A DNA stretch of 23,570 nucleotides from Neocallimastix lanati (nom. inval.) (lineage: Eukaryota > Neocallimastigomycota > Neocallimastigomycetes > Neocallimastigales > Neocallimastigaceae). Numbering within the stretch: position 1 is the first letter of the stretch; every line of letters begins with the position of its first letter. The DNA lies in assembly GCA_016946835.1 (NCBI GenBank), contig JACVTC010000491.1, positions 1 to 23,570 of the forward strand, in the 5' to 3' direction. A program made the position numbers and the translations under genes. Under the pieces are notes generated by a model. It did no database searches. It was not told the DNA's origin and saw nothing but the letters and a program-made list of their open reading frames with translations. Of this stretch, positions 8,292 to 18,094 are shown piece by piece.

Positions 8292-11200
8292 GTAATCATT
8301 ATTATTAGGTGTAACATTTATTACGAAATTTGTATCTAGATATACATTATTGTTAGATAAAATATTTCTTGAGTAATTTTTATTTATATCATTATTTAAC
8401 ATTTCATTATTATCATCCTTTTGAAAGTTATTATTTGTAAAATTATTATTAATTTTATCAATTTTTAAAATATTATTATATTTCTTTTTTCCTATAGTTA
8501 TACTTCTATGATCTTCTTGTTCATTTTTATTAAGAGATTTTTTGTTAATATTTTTATCAATATTCAAAATTTTATTGAATTTATTATTAATGCTTATTTT
8601 ATTTTGATTTACAATATTATTTTTTTCATTTTCATTTTCTTTTGAATTTTCATTTGTTGTACTCTCATTTTTTATATCTCTAAATAATACATTATTTTGA
8701 ATTACATTATTATTTAATATTTCGGTTTTAAAGCTTGTTTCCTTTGTTAAATAATTATTATTTTTATATGGATCATGTATATTATTATATTTTGTATTAT
8801 AATTTTCTTTGTTTTCATTTGAATAGTTATTTTGAATAATGTTACAATTTTTTAATTTTTCATCTAAGTAATTAATTTTATTATAATTATTATTTTCATT
8901 GAGATTATTATTTTTATTCCTATTATTATTTCGAACAAAATTATTTTCATTAGGATTATTGCCTTTATCATAATTGCTATTTTTATTACAATTGCTATTT
9001 TCATTATGATTATTGTTTTTATTATAATTGTTATTTTTAATATAATTATTATTAGTATTAAAGTTATTATTTTTATTAAACCCATTAATTTCTATTTTTT
9101 TATCAGAGATATTATTTTTATTATAATTATTATTGTTTTCATTCTCATATAATTTATGATTGTTTGTGATATTATTTATTTTTATTTTTTTAGATAAATT
9201 GCTATTTTTAATAGTATTTTTATTGTCTATTTTTATAAATAAATTGTCATTAGTATTTTCCCTACTGATTTTATTTCTTGATTTATTAATTTCATTAGAA
9301 TTATTATTTCTTATATTCTCTTTTAAAATAATATTTTTAATTGAATTATTATCTTTATTAAAATTGTTTTCCAAAATAATATTTTTATTTTCTTCTACAT
9401 TCTTATTTTGTATATCTTCACCAGAATTTAATCTTGAAAGTGCATCTGCAATTACATTTCTCCTCCCCTCTTCATATAAAACTTTAACTTTTAAAATACT
9501 GAATTCCGTAATCCATTTAATATGACGGCTAGAAGTAGGTTCTTTACTATTGAAAATATAAACTAAGGGTTTATGATCAGTGTACAAAATAGTTTCAAAA
9601 TTATTACCTGTTAAAAATGGTCTAAATTTCATAACACAATAGTAAGCAGCTAATCCTTCCAAATCCGTAATACTATAGTTTAATTCTGCATTTATTAAGG
9701 TACGACTTTCAAAATAAATAGGCTTTTCATCATTATTCTCATCTAACTGAATAAGAACTCCACCAATACCATATTTAGAGGCGTCCGTACGAATAATAAA
9801 TGGTTTTTCAAAAACAGGAGGTGATAAAATAGGTGCAGAAATTATTTTATTTTTTAATTCAACAAAAGCCTTATTAGTAGTATCAGTCCATACAAAAGGA
9901 ACATTTTTTTTTGTAAGTTCATATAATGGTTTAGCAATTTGAGCAAAATTATAAATGAATTTCCTATAATAGCCAATAGCACCTAAAAAAGAACGTAGTT
10001 GCTTAATATTTTTAGGAGGTAACCAATTCATAATAACATTCACTTTTGAATCAATAGGACTAATTCCTTTAGTAGATAATTTGTGTCCTAATAATTCTAC
10101 TTCTTCTTTAAAAAAATGACATTTCTCTAAATTAATTTTTAATCCATTATTATGTAGAATTTTGAAAACCTTTTCAAGATCTTTAATATGCTGATCCATT
10201 GAGGGAGAATACACAACAAGATCATCGATATAGACAAAGACACAAACACCAATCAAGTCGAAGAATATTCGGTTCATCTCCCTTTGAAAAGTTGCGGGAG
10301 CATTACACAACCCAAAAGGCATAACTTGAAAATTAAAATTACCATAAATAGTAGTAAAACACGTAATATCTCTATCATCAGGATGCATAGGAATTTGATG
10401 GTATCCTGAAAATAAATCAATTGTTGAAAGAACTGCGGTGTTTCCTACATAATAAAGAATATCATCGATAATAGGAAGGGCATAGGCATCTTTCTTCGTA
10501 CAGTTATTTACTACTCTATAATCAACGCACATTCTTACTTGACCATTTTTTTTTAACACAAGAACAACTGGTGAAGACCAAGGAGAATTTGAAGGAACAA
10601 TTAATTTATTGTTAATGAGTTTAATTATTTCTTTTTTTAGAGCATCTGCTTGTACTTTAGAGAGTCTATATGCTCTCTGTTTAACAGGGTGAGTACCAGG
10701 AACTAAATTAATTCTATGAGGAAATAATTTAGAATTACCTAAATCGTCTGTTTTAACAGCTAAAATATCCGTGTATGATAAAAATAAAATTTTAATTGAA
10801 TCTCTAATAGAAGAAGGTACTTCAGATAATATGTCGTGTACAAGCGAAATTTTCTTATCATTTTGCAGAGATTTTAAATCAACAAAAGATGAATTATCAT
10901 CAGAAGTTATTAAAAGAATAGCGGGACAAATTTTTGAATCATTATTAAGAAATAACACATTATTATCAATAGAAAATAAATCATTATTATTAAGAACTTC
11001 ATCATTAGATAATATTAAATTATCAAAATCACTAATATTTATATTAGAAGTATCATTACACAAAAAATTTGAACACGCACAATAATTGATAATACCATCA
11101 CAACGCGTAACATAATTTTCAGAATCATTTTTATTAATATTTAAATCATTAACATTAGAAAAATTTACATTATACATTAAATTAGAAAGTTCAATAAAAT

Positions 11201-13070
11201 CACCATTATCATTTTTACGTAATAAAGTATCATCAACTAAATCTAGCACAAATCTGTTTTTCTTAAGCGTGTCAATACCAATTAACACGTCGAAAATATC
11301 ATCTTTTTCTATTTTTCTGAAATAGTCTTTGAAAGTGTAGCCGCCTATTTCAATTTCTAATTCGTATACATCCGAAGAAATATAATTATTAGAATAAGCC
11401 TGGAATATTCTTTCCGAAATAGTTCCAACGGCCGTTTTATTTATTTTATACTTCTCGAATGCAGCAGCAGTAATTAAATTAACACTTGCACAAGAATCTA
11501 AGAATATTTCTGCGTAGGATCCTTCAATAGTACCATTTACTTTTATAACTTTATAGTCGCTTAACAATGATAAAGCATTTATTAAAAATTCTTTACTGGT
11601 ACTTTTAATTAATTTTTGTTCTTTGTTAAACCCGGTACGAAATTTAGGACATAAGTCCAATAAGTGTGCCAATTTAAGTTTGACTTCTATATTGGCAACA
11701 TCTTTAACCAGGTCATTTATATCATAATTATCGACCAAATTGATCATTTTAATATGTTTCTCTAATTTTGACGTCTTAGTATTACCTCCATTTTCATTTT
11801 CGTTTGTAGTATTGGATATTATCTCTTTAATTCTATTTAATTTGTTAATTTTTTTTGCGTTTGAAATATTTGGTTGGTTTATATATGATATATCCAAATG
11901 TTCCAATTTTTCTGTGTTATTATTACTATCATTATTAGTATTAATATTATCATTAATGTTATTATTATTATTATTGCTACTATTAATATTACTGTTATAG
12001 AAATTATTAAAATTATTATTGTTATTATAATTACTGTTATAATTATTATTACCATATAGAGTATTATAATTATTATTATTATTATTATTAATATTATAAT
12101 TATTTCCATTATTTCCGTTATTAAACATTCTATTTCCATTATTATTATAATTATTTTCATTATAAAATCCAGAATTAAATTTTCCGAAGGTCATTAATTG
12201 ATTCTGATCCTGACTATAATTAAGAGATTTATTTTTATTTCTTAAATTTCTTTTGTTACATTCTCTTGCTTTGTGACCTGGTTCGCCACAGAGGTAGCAA
12301 GTAAAATTTCTAAATTGATTATTATTATTGTTGTTATTATTATTCCTTGAATTAAATCTTTCTTGACGATATCGACCAGTAGAAAACAGATCAGCGTTGC
12401 CCACATAATACGCATTTTGTATAGAATTATCTAAATCCCTATTTCCTTCGGTCAATCCTCTATATAATGGATGTTCTAATAAAGAATTTTGACAATTAGA
12501 ATTATTTTGGAAGACCATAGAAGTGTTGAGAAATTCATTATTTCCTATGGTCCTTTTTTCGGCTTTCTCGGCTCTTACAGCCACTTCAAAAGCATCCGAC
12601 AAGGTATCACATTCGGCTAAGAGAATTTGAGAATGAACATATATTCTTGATTTTATTGAATTTAAATAATCATCGACTGATATAATCTTCTGATAATCTC
12701 TATCTAATCGATGATACAAGGTTAAATAACGGTAGTTAAAATTCTTTATATTTTCATTTGGTTTTATTTTCAGATTTTTTAAAACTGAGCATTTATCAGC
12801 TGGTTTTATATCCATATACTTTTCAATAGCTGATTGCACTTCTTTATAGTTTGGATACCTTGTGATATTATTCCGAGTGGTTACTAATGATTTCAAAACG
12901 TTCCTCAAGTCAGCCTCCACGGCTATTTTTAGCCATACAAAAATTCTAGATGAATCTTGGATGTCATGCATTTCCATGACACCCTTAAAATCTTCTATCC
13001 ATGTGTCTATGTCTTTACCATAGTCACATAGATATGGTAGATCACGTTTTACTTTGGAAGCGTCAACCAT
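7008..13070 (-). CDS. Element B Gag-Pol polyprotein (2020 aa)
   Basis: A single frame encodes all functions. Gag is about residues 1-280, with a zinc knuckle Cys258, Cys261, His266, Cys271 and Asn tracts at 243-251 and 303-385. The retropepsin region has FLDSCAS at 523-529, so the usual Gly after the catalytic Asp525-Ser is Cys527; VLIGIDTL follows at 595-602. RT has Asp885 and YIDD at 947-950. RNase H has Asp1096, Glu1138, Asp1165 and Asp1209. An Asn/Lys-rich low-complexity segment fills about 1215-1630, including a run of some 26 Asn. Integrase has His1679, His1683, Cys1713, Cys1716, then Asp1745, Asp1804, Glu1840 (D,D35E) and a GPL variant of the GPY/F motif near 1976. There is no chromodomain. 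The ATG lies 228 bases after the 5' LTR. The closest relative in the window is element D at 21225. Confidence 0.95.
8214..8291 (-). repeat. (AAT)n microsatellite coding poly-Asn in element B pol
   Basis: About 26 uninterrupted ATT/TTA triplets on the plus strand read AAT in sense and encode the longest Asn run of the polyprotein. They lie in the linker just before integrase. The repeat stays in frame, so length changes by whole triplets would be tolerated. Confidence 0.9.
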
Positions 13071-13298
13071 TATTAATTAACTACTAAAAAAGGAAAAAAA
13101 AATGAAACAAAACTTATATTTAATACGTAATTTATTTTCTTATTTAATTCGACTTATCTCTAATATTATTTATTTATTTTTACTATTATATATATATATA
13201 TTTTAATAAAAAAAAAATAATTTTTTTTTTTTTTATAATATTATTATTATTTTCATATAATTTAATAGTGCAGCGCCCGGATTCTCCACCAAAAAATA
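13071..13298 (-). other. Element B 5' leader
   Basis: The leader from the LTR end to the gag ATG holds the primer-binding site and its enclosing stem at the LTR-proximal end. The remainder is A/T homopolymers and TA repeats. No other ORF or signal is visible. Confidence 0.5.
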
Positions 13299-13351
13299 TG
13301 ATACGATATATTTTAAATATTCGTATTTACAATAGTTTTGGGCGCTACACT
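13267..13351 (-). other. U5-leader stem enclosing the element B primer site
   Basis: Plus-strand AGTGCAGCGCCC (13267-13278) and GGGCGCTACACT (13340-13351) form a 12-bp inverted repeat, with 11 standard pairs and, in the sense RNA, one G-U pair. The stem would bracket the LTR end and the TGG primer site, resembling the U5-leader stems that present the primer site in retroviral RNAs. It is GC-rich in an AT-rich background, which makes chance less likely. Confidence 0.55.
13276..13291 (-). other. Primer-binding site of element B, tRNA type
   Basis: Seven bases after the sense end of the 5' LTR the sense strand reads TGGTGGAGAATCCGGG. TGG at this place is the complement of a tRNA 3' CCA end. The implied tRNA 3' end is CCCGGATTCTCCACCA. 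I cannot name the tRNA from sequence alone. Element A, in contrast, has no TGG at this place. Confidence 0.6.
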
Positions 13352-13938
13352 GGGGAATTGTACTAAATTATATATTCTAATAATAATATTAATTATTTTA
13401 TTTAATTATTTAAAATTTTTATTTTAGGATATTTGTTTTGTAATATTTTATTTTTATTTTATTTTATTTTATTTTATTTTATTTTATTTTATTTTATTTT
13501 ATTTTTATCATATTAATTAACTATTAATAATTATAATTTAATTATAATATTCTATAATTAATTACTTAAACAACTAATTTTATTAAAACTAATAACTAAA
13601 CTACTATCTTAACTAATTAAAACATTTTTCTTATATTAAATCAACTATTACTAATTAACATATATCAATAATTTTTTTTAACAAAAACATTTTTTTTTTT
13701 ATAATATTTTTTATATATTTTTTTTTATAATTATTATCTCTATATTAAATCATAATTGTTATATTTTATATAAACATTAATATAAAAGTTTATATTATAA
13801 TAATTAAATTTTATACTATAATAATATCATTTTTATATAATTAATTTTATAATAATATATATTTTACAAACTTTATATAATTAATATAATTTAATAATAA
13901 TTTTAAAATATTATTATTTTTCTTTTCATCTTGTATCA
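13299..13938 (-). repeat. 5' LTR of element B (640 bp)
   Basis: This is the sense-upstream LTR. It shares the (TTTTA)n repeat (about 13449-13507) with the other copy. Several TATA-like strings occur, but none is distinctive in this composition, so I do not assign a start site. Near its sense end, plus-strand 13340-13351 pairs with 13267-13278 in the leader. Confidence 0.93.
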
Positions 13939-14061
13939 AGAGTTAGTAAAATTGTTGTTGTAGTCTGGAGGTAATACACCATGACAATGAAGCCGAACTT
14001 ATTAGGTTCAACTCACACCCTTTCCCAATCTAAATTATTTTTAGTTAATTAATTAAATTAT
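13939..14061. other. Right flank of the A/B insertion site
   Basis: The segment begins AGAG, matching the base pairs before element B. Positions 13959-14020 are relatively GC-rich and contain TGTAGTCT, CTGGAGG and ACCATG. The same three blocks occur in order at 18251-18307, so it may be degraded retrotransposon sequence. GGTTCAACTC at about 14007 resembles a tRNA B box, but no cloverleaf can be drawn. Confidence 0.4.
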
Positions 14062-14064
14062 TGT

Positions 14065-14197
14065 AGAAAGTTCTAGAGTTTCTTTGGTTAATATTATATA
14101 ACTAAATGAAACTAGAAAGTTCTATTTTAATAATTATTTTATCATTTTTCTATAAGATTCATTTTCTAGAAAGAAAACTTAATTTTTCGAACCTTCG
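14065..14197 (+). promoter_or_regulatory. Four heat-shock-element-like motifs in U3
   Basis: GAA and TTC units spaced by two bases occur at 14065-14074 (AGAAAGTTCT), 14114-14123 (the same 10-mer), 14163-14172 (TTTCTAGAAA) and 14188-14197 (CGAACCTTCG). The first three start exactly 49 bases apart, and the intervening sequences are not repeats of each other. Pentamers nGAAn/nTTCn are the binding units of heat-shock factor. All lie upstream of the TATA box at 14237. Binding is inference. Confidence 0.45.
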
Positions 14198-14230
14198 TTA
14201 ATCTTAACTTTTTCCGAAACTGTTTTTCCG

Positions 14231-14289
14231 AAAAAGTATAAATAAGCGTGAATTTCTCAATAAAAAATAATTTTTCTTTGTGCTTTTAT
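14231..14289 (+). promoter_or_regulatory. Core promoter and inferred start, element C-side LTR
   Basis: AAAAAGTATAAATA places the first T of the TATA box at 14237. The block TTTTCTTTGTGCTTTTAT (14272-14289) starts 35 bases downstream and is complementary to the sequence after the LTR. The geometry matches element A, where the spacing is 37 bases. Confidence 0.5.
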
Positions 14290-14443
14290 TAACTAGTTAA
14301 AAGTAATTCGAAATATTACAATAACTAATTAATAATAAAAAATAATAATAAATTTTATATTTTAATAAAAATATTAATAAAACAAATTTTTTAAGAAAAC
14401 GAATTACTTATTAGTGTAGACCTATTGGGTGTAAACCGTTACA

Positions 14444-14463
14444 ATAAAAGCACCCAAAGAAAA
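14444..14463 (+). other. Self-priming-type primer-binding site next to the C-side LTR
   Basis: ATAAAAGCA (14444-14452) pairs with 14281-14289, and CAAAGAAAA (14455-14463) pairs with 14272-14280. The result is 18 base pairs with a two-base CC bulge (14453-14454). Like the element A site it begins with ATAA directly after ACA. Confidence 0.55.
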
Positions 14464-14499
14464 GAAGCCCAGTACCCCTGCACTAAGGACTAGCCAAGG

Positions 14500-14630
14500 A
14501 AATCAAGGAAATCAAGGATATCTACCAACTCAAGAAATCAAGGAAATCAAGGAAATCTACCAACTCAAGAAATCAAGGAAATCAAGGATATCTACCAACT
14601 CAAGAAATCAAGGAAATCTACCGAATCAAG
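14500..14630 (+). repeat. 35-bp tandem repeat, about 3.7 copies
   Basis: Units begin at 14500, 14535, 14570 and 14605; the last is shortened to 26 bases. Each full unit is two copies of AAATCAAGG followed by a 17-base segment ending CTACCAACTCAAG, with a few substitutions such as ATATC/AAATC. The shortened unit has lost one 9-base sub-repeat. It lies between the primer site and gag of element C. It could be a repeated protein-binding or RNA-packaging element; the function is unknown. Confidence 0.9.
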
Positions 14631-14769
14631 AAGATTTATTATAAGGCGAATAAAATAAAATAAATTAAATTACAGATACTATTCTAAACAACATCTCGCA
14701 TTAAATAGTACTCTACTCTCCGAATAAATATTTATTTTAATTATAATTAATTTTAAATTTCTTACGTTA

Positions 14770-14818
14770 TATATAAAGGCTTGCCTGGCTCCCAAAGCGA
14801 CGATAGTTGAGCATCGTT
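14770..14818 (+). promoter_or_regulatory. Second TATA-like box with downstream hairpin
   Basis: TATAAAG at 14772-14778 is followed 28 bases later by ACGATAGTTG (14800-14809). ACGAT and ATCGT (14814-14818) form a 5-bp hairpin there. The same decamer lies 30 bases downstream of the leftward TATA box at 18665, also with ATCGT next to it. It may be a second start site for the transcript that reaches element C. No matching LTR ends could be set. Confidence 0.3.
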
Positions 14819-15148
14819 ACCATAATACTTTGTCGTTCAGATTCTGTTGATAACTGGGGAAGATAATTTGTTGTACTTTTTCATGCTAACAAAGGTTAGA
14901 TACAAACAAAAATACAATTACATTACTTCCTTCTACCATTAATTGGTACTAACAATCGACTTAATCTGCGTTTATCGATAAAGAGCTAAAGAGACTTACC
15001 ACGCAAGGCTTTAACAAATTATATATTTCCTGGCTCAATACTATATGATTTGGTTTATAACAATTCAATAAGAAATAAAGATTAATCAAATAAAATAAAT
15101 ATTTAATTACTCCTATATCTTCCAAAATAATTATATATTACTTTATCA

Positions 15149-15197
<49 letters not shown>

Positions 15198-15613
15198 ATC
15201 ACGGAATATATCAAAAAAATCAACTCTGAAAATATCCAATCTCAAATCACTCTCAAAATCAATCTGAAATTTTATATCAACTTAATGCAATAAATTTTAA
15301 ATCTCAATAATCTTTTCTAAATTATTTCCAGCTCTCTATAACTATTAAATTACTATAATAATATATATACAAATCTACTATACCTAATTTAGTATATTAT
15401 ATAAATTTAAAATTTCAATACCAAACCTTATTTAACTCTAAATAATTCCAGTGGGATCAATTATTACTATTTATATATTCAAATCCTCCTTAATCAAAAG
15501 TATATTATAATTCAATTCCTCTCTATTATACTGAAAAAATCGTTCTTAAATATATCTTATTCCAACTTATTCAATAATCAACTATAAAAATAACAGTGAA
15601 ACTTATATTCAAA
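14819..15613 (+). other. Leader or untranslated stretch upstream of element C gag
   Basis: About 800 bases without a credible gene. A run of 42 A lies at 15151-15192. TTATTTCCAG at about 15322 and TAATTCCAG at about 15444 look like intron 3' splice sites, but no matching donor is obvious. Compared with the leaders of A (168 bases) and B (228 bases), the distance from the LTR at 14443 to gag (about 1.17 kb) is unusually long. An additional insertion or a mosaic origin is possible. Confidence 0.4.
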
Positions 15614-17764
15614 ATGGAAGAAAACAATTTTGCCAACGCAACCTATAAGGATGGTTTTGCCGGAGATAGACGCTACCTTAAGGGATTCTTAGCTAAAATG
15701 AATTTAATCTTCATGATTCACCCTGATCGATTCAATAATGATGAAACAAAAGTAATCTACGTTATTTCTAGGTTATATGGTAATGCTATGAATTGGGCAG
15801 CATCACTTATGGAGAATCAGGACCCTTGCTTGTTAAATTACGAAGCCTTCGTTGAAAGAATGAAATCTGTATATGGGAGTTATGACTCAACATTCATTGC
15901 AAATCAGAAACTCAGAACTATAAGACAAAAACGGTTAGGCGACATTAGAAGCTATATACTCGAATTCAACTCTTATGCCGACGAGTCATCTTGGAACGAA
16001 GAAGCGAAAATGGACGCATTTCTTGTTGGTTTAAATGATCAAATCGCTACAAGAATTCTGGAAATGTTCCCTGGTCCAAGATCTCTTACTGCTATGCAAA
16101 CTATAGCTTCCAGAATAGATGGCCGTCTATCAGCCCATAGGCAATTTACAAATAATCAAAATCGATCAAACAATAACCTTAATAACAACAATTCTAATAA
16201 GAAAAGATGGAATTTTTATAAGAAAGGTTCGAATTCTAAACATTATGGACCCCTATCCGACGAAGAGAAAGAAAGAAGAAAAAGAGAAAACCTCTGTTTA
16301 TATTGTGGATCCTCAAATCATACTCTAGGAAATTGTTCACTCAAAAATAAGAAAAAATCACCCTCAAGCACTTCTCATATTACTAATCCTGAACCAAAGG
16401 CCAAAGAAAGAACAAGAATCTCAGATCAACAAAATTTGAGTCTTCCTATATTTGAATTCACTCTCAATGTTTTAAAATCATCAGTCAAAACTAAGATTCT
16501 TCTAGATTCAGGTTCTCAACTTAATCTTATGGATGTCTACTTTGCCAATGAAAATAACATTCCTTATTCATCCGAAACCATTCATCCTGAAGTAGGAGGA
16601 ATTGGTGGTACTCAGAAAATTCTCGGGGAAACTTTGCCAATTTCGATCCGCTATAAAAATCACAATTGTAAAACTAAGTTTTATATCGTCGATTTACCTT
16701 CTTATTGTGCTCTTCTTGGCGCTGAATGGCTCTCTACTCATAATCCAACAATAGATTTCTCTTCTAAAACACTTCATTTTAATTCAAAATATTGTATTAA
16801 TAATTGTCTCGTTATTCCAAATACTTATACAACCTTCATTCCTTCATGCAATTTAATAAACGAAATTCCAAAAAATTCCGATAATTCGGACAGCCAAAAA
16901 ATTGAAGAAATTAACAATTCAGAAGAAAAAATATCTAATGAAATAATTAATAATACTAAGAACCAACACAAGGAACCCAACGAAGACAATAAAAATGTTA
17001 TCTATTTTTTACCAACTAAATTATCCTCATTTATGGATGTTTTTAGTGAAATCGCTGCGAACATGCTACACCCTCATCGACAATATGATTGTGAAATTAA
17101 TTTGAAACCAAACACTAATTTATATTACGGCCCAATATATCCATTTCATCACCAAATAAATGGTTTAACGGAGAGGGTGAACTCCGTTATCGAACAATAC
17201 TTAAGATGCTATACAAATTTCAAAGGATCTAATTGGAATGACTTCCTTTACTTAGCAGAATTTAGCTATAATAACACCATTCAAGAATCCACTAATCATT
17301 CACCTTTCTTCGCTAATTATGGATTCAATCCCAGACATTCTCCCGAAGTCCCCACAAATGTTGAAGTACCTAGAGCAGAAGAACTTGTTAAAAACCTTGC
17401 AGAATTAACCAAGGAATTAAAAGAAAATATTAAAATAGCAATTGAAAAACAAGAGAAATATGCCAATAAGCATCGTATGGAACCACCTGAATTCAAGAAA
17501 AATGACAAAGTTTGGATCAATAGTTCTCTAATTATAAAGAATGGTAACAAAAAGCTTAAACCAAGAAAATTAGGACCTTTTAAAATCCTAAGCAAAATAT
17601 CTCCTGTTTCGTATAAACTTGACTTGCCAAAAAATCTTAGGATTCATCCAATCATGCATGTCTCTGACCTTGAACCGTACTTTGAAGATAAGTTTGGAAG
17701 AAACCAAGAACCACCACCAATTATCATTAACAACGAAGAAGAGTGGAAGTTGAACAAATATTAG
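15614..17764 (+). CDS. Element C Gag-protease-integrase C-terminus fusion, internally deleted (716 aa)
   Basis: The first ATG in frame is at 15614 (an in-frame GTG six codons earlier is unlikely to be used). Numbered from that ATG, Gag covers about 1-250 with an intact zinc knuckle Cys228, Cys231, His236, Cys241. The retropepsin has DSG at 298-300 and ALLGAEWL at 366-373. The reading enters the start of RT (LHPHRQYD, then YYGPIYPF) and jumps after about residue 511 to [13 protein letters not shown]. That is the end of the integrase core, with only the last catalytic Glu520. The GPF module (654-656) and [12 protein letters not shown] follow. Compared with element A, roughly 640 residues are missing (most of RT, all RNase H, most of integrase), yet the join is in frame. 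It cannot replicate alone, but could supply Gag and protease or be mobilised in trans. Confidence 0.9.
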   Translation: MEENNFANATYKDGFAGDRRYLKGFLAKMNLIFMIHPDRFNNDETKVIYVISRLYGNAMNWAASLMENQDPCLLNYEAFVERMKSVYGSYDSTFIANQKLRTIRQKRLGDIRSYILEFNSYADESSWNEEAKMDAFLVGLNDQIATRILEMFPGPRSLTAMQTIASRIDGRLSAHRQFTNNQNRSNNNLNNNNSNKKRWNFYKKGSNSKHYGPLSDEEKERRKRENLCLYCGSSNHTLGNCSLKNKKKSPSSTSHITNPEPKAKERTRISDQQNLSLPIFEFTLNVLKSSVKTKILLDSGSQLNLMDVYFANENNIPYSSETIHPEVGGIGGTQKILGETLPISIRYKNHNCKTKFYIVDLPSYCALLGAEWLSTHNPTIDFSSKTLHFNSKYCINNCLVIPNTYTTFIPSCNLINEIPKNSDNSDSQKIEEINNSEEKISNEIINNTKNQHKEPNEDNKNVIYFLPTKLSSFMDVFSEIAANMLHPHRQYDCEINLKPNTNLYYGPIYPFHHQINGLTERVNSVIEQYLRCYTNFKGSNWNDFLYLAEFSYNNTIQESTNHSPFFANYGFNPRHSPEVPTNVEVPRAEELVKNLAELTKELKENIKIAIEKQEKYANKHRMEPPEFKKNDKVWINSSLIIKNGNKKLKPRKLGPFKILSKISPVSYKLDLPKNLRIHPIMHVSDLEPYFEDKFGRNQEPPPIIINNEEEWKLNKY

Positions 17765-17898
17765 ACAAACGAACTCATTATGGGAAAATCCAATACTTGA
17801 TAAAATGGAAAGGATATCCGCTTTCAGAAGCTTCTTGGGAACCTGAGGAAAATCTTAATTGCCCCAAACTCTTGAAAAAATTCAATAAAAATAATTAA
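17743..17898 (+). pseudogene. Out-of-frame chromodomain of element C
   Basis: A frame one base back from the gag fusion reads [10 protein letters not shown], then [18 protein letters not shown] and [10 protein letters not shown] before a stop at 17896. This is a clear chromodomain: an aromatic Tyr, the WKGY core and WEPEENL. Such domains at integrase C-termini define chromoviruses and direct integration to modified histones. The fusion ORF stops at 17764 after EEEWKLNKY. One missing base in the GAA repeat at about 17736-17743 explains the shift. Confidence 0.85.
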
Positions 17899-18049
17899 AA
17901 TAACTTAAACTAGAAAATGAATCTCTATTAAACTTTAAATTTTATAGTATATTATATAATTATATGATTAAATTATATTCTTAAATTATTAATATTAAAC
18001 TTATTATTATTGTTAAAACCTAATTTTTCCTTTATATTATTTTATAATT

Positions 18050-18094
<45 letters not shown>

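Larger units (their letters stand above)
6100..13938 (-). mobile_element. Element B: complete, apparently intact Ty3/gypsy-type retrotransposon
   Basis: LTRs at 6100-6778 and 13299-13938 start TGATAC and end GTATCA, a 6-bp terminal inverted repeat. The flanks share AGAG (6096-6099 and 13939-13942). One ORF of 2020 codons covers gag and all of pol without frameshift or stop. A tRNA-type primer-binding region lies next to the 5' (right) LTR. The LTRs differ by a few substitutions, a pentanucleotide repeat length, and an indel of about 35 bp that accounts for most of the length difference. This is the most likely functional element in the window. RNA-seq or identical copies elsewhere would be needed to show activity. 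Confidence 0.94.
14062..14443 (+). repeat. 5' LTR-like segment upstream of element C
   Basis: The proposed LTR starts TGTAGAAAG and ends CCGTTACA, with TGTA/TACA termini. The start resembles that of LTR A (TGTAAGAAA). It contains four heat-shock-element-like motifs, a TATAAATA box at 14237-14244 and AATAAA signals. Directly after it, 14444-14463 pairs with 14272-14289, the region expected at the transcript start, so the right boundary is well supported. The left boundary is inferred from the TG start only. I found no second copy of this LTR in the window. Confidence 0.5.

Noticed and set aside
8864-12160. Several Ile/Leu-rich ORFs on either strand over 8864-9085, 9160-9525, 11740-12000 and 11879-12160
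   Set aside because: They are alternative frames of the AAT/ATT repeats in element B gag-pol, giving poly-Ile or poly-Leu. They are shadows of the real frame.
13959-14030. Possible tRNA gene (GGTTCAACTC resembles a B box)
   Set aside because: The bases around the loop do not pair as a T stem, and no acceptor or anticodon stem can be drawn.
17317-17595. Minus-strand 92-codon ORF
   Set aside because: Antisense shadow of the integrase C-terminal part of element C, with no recognisable domain.
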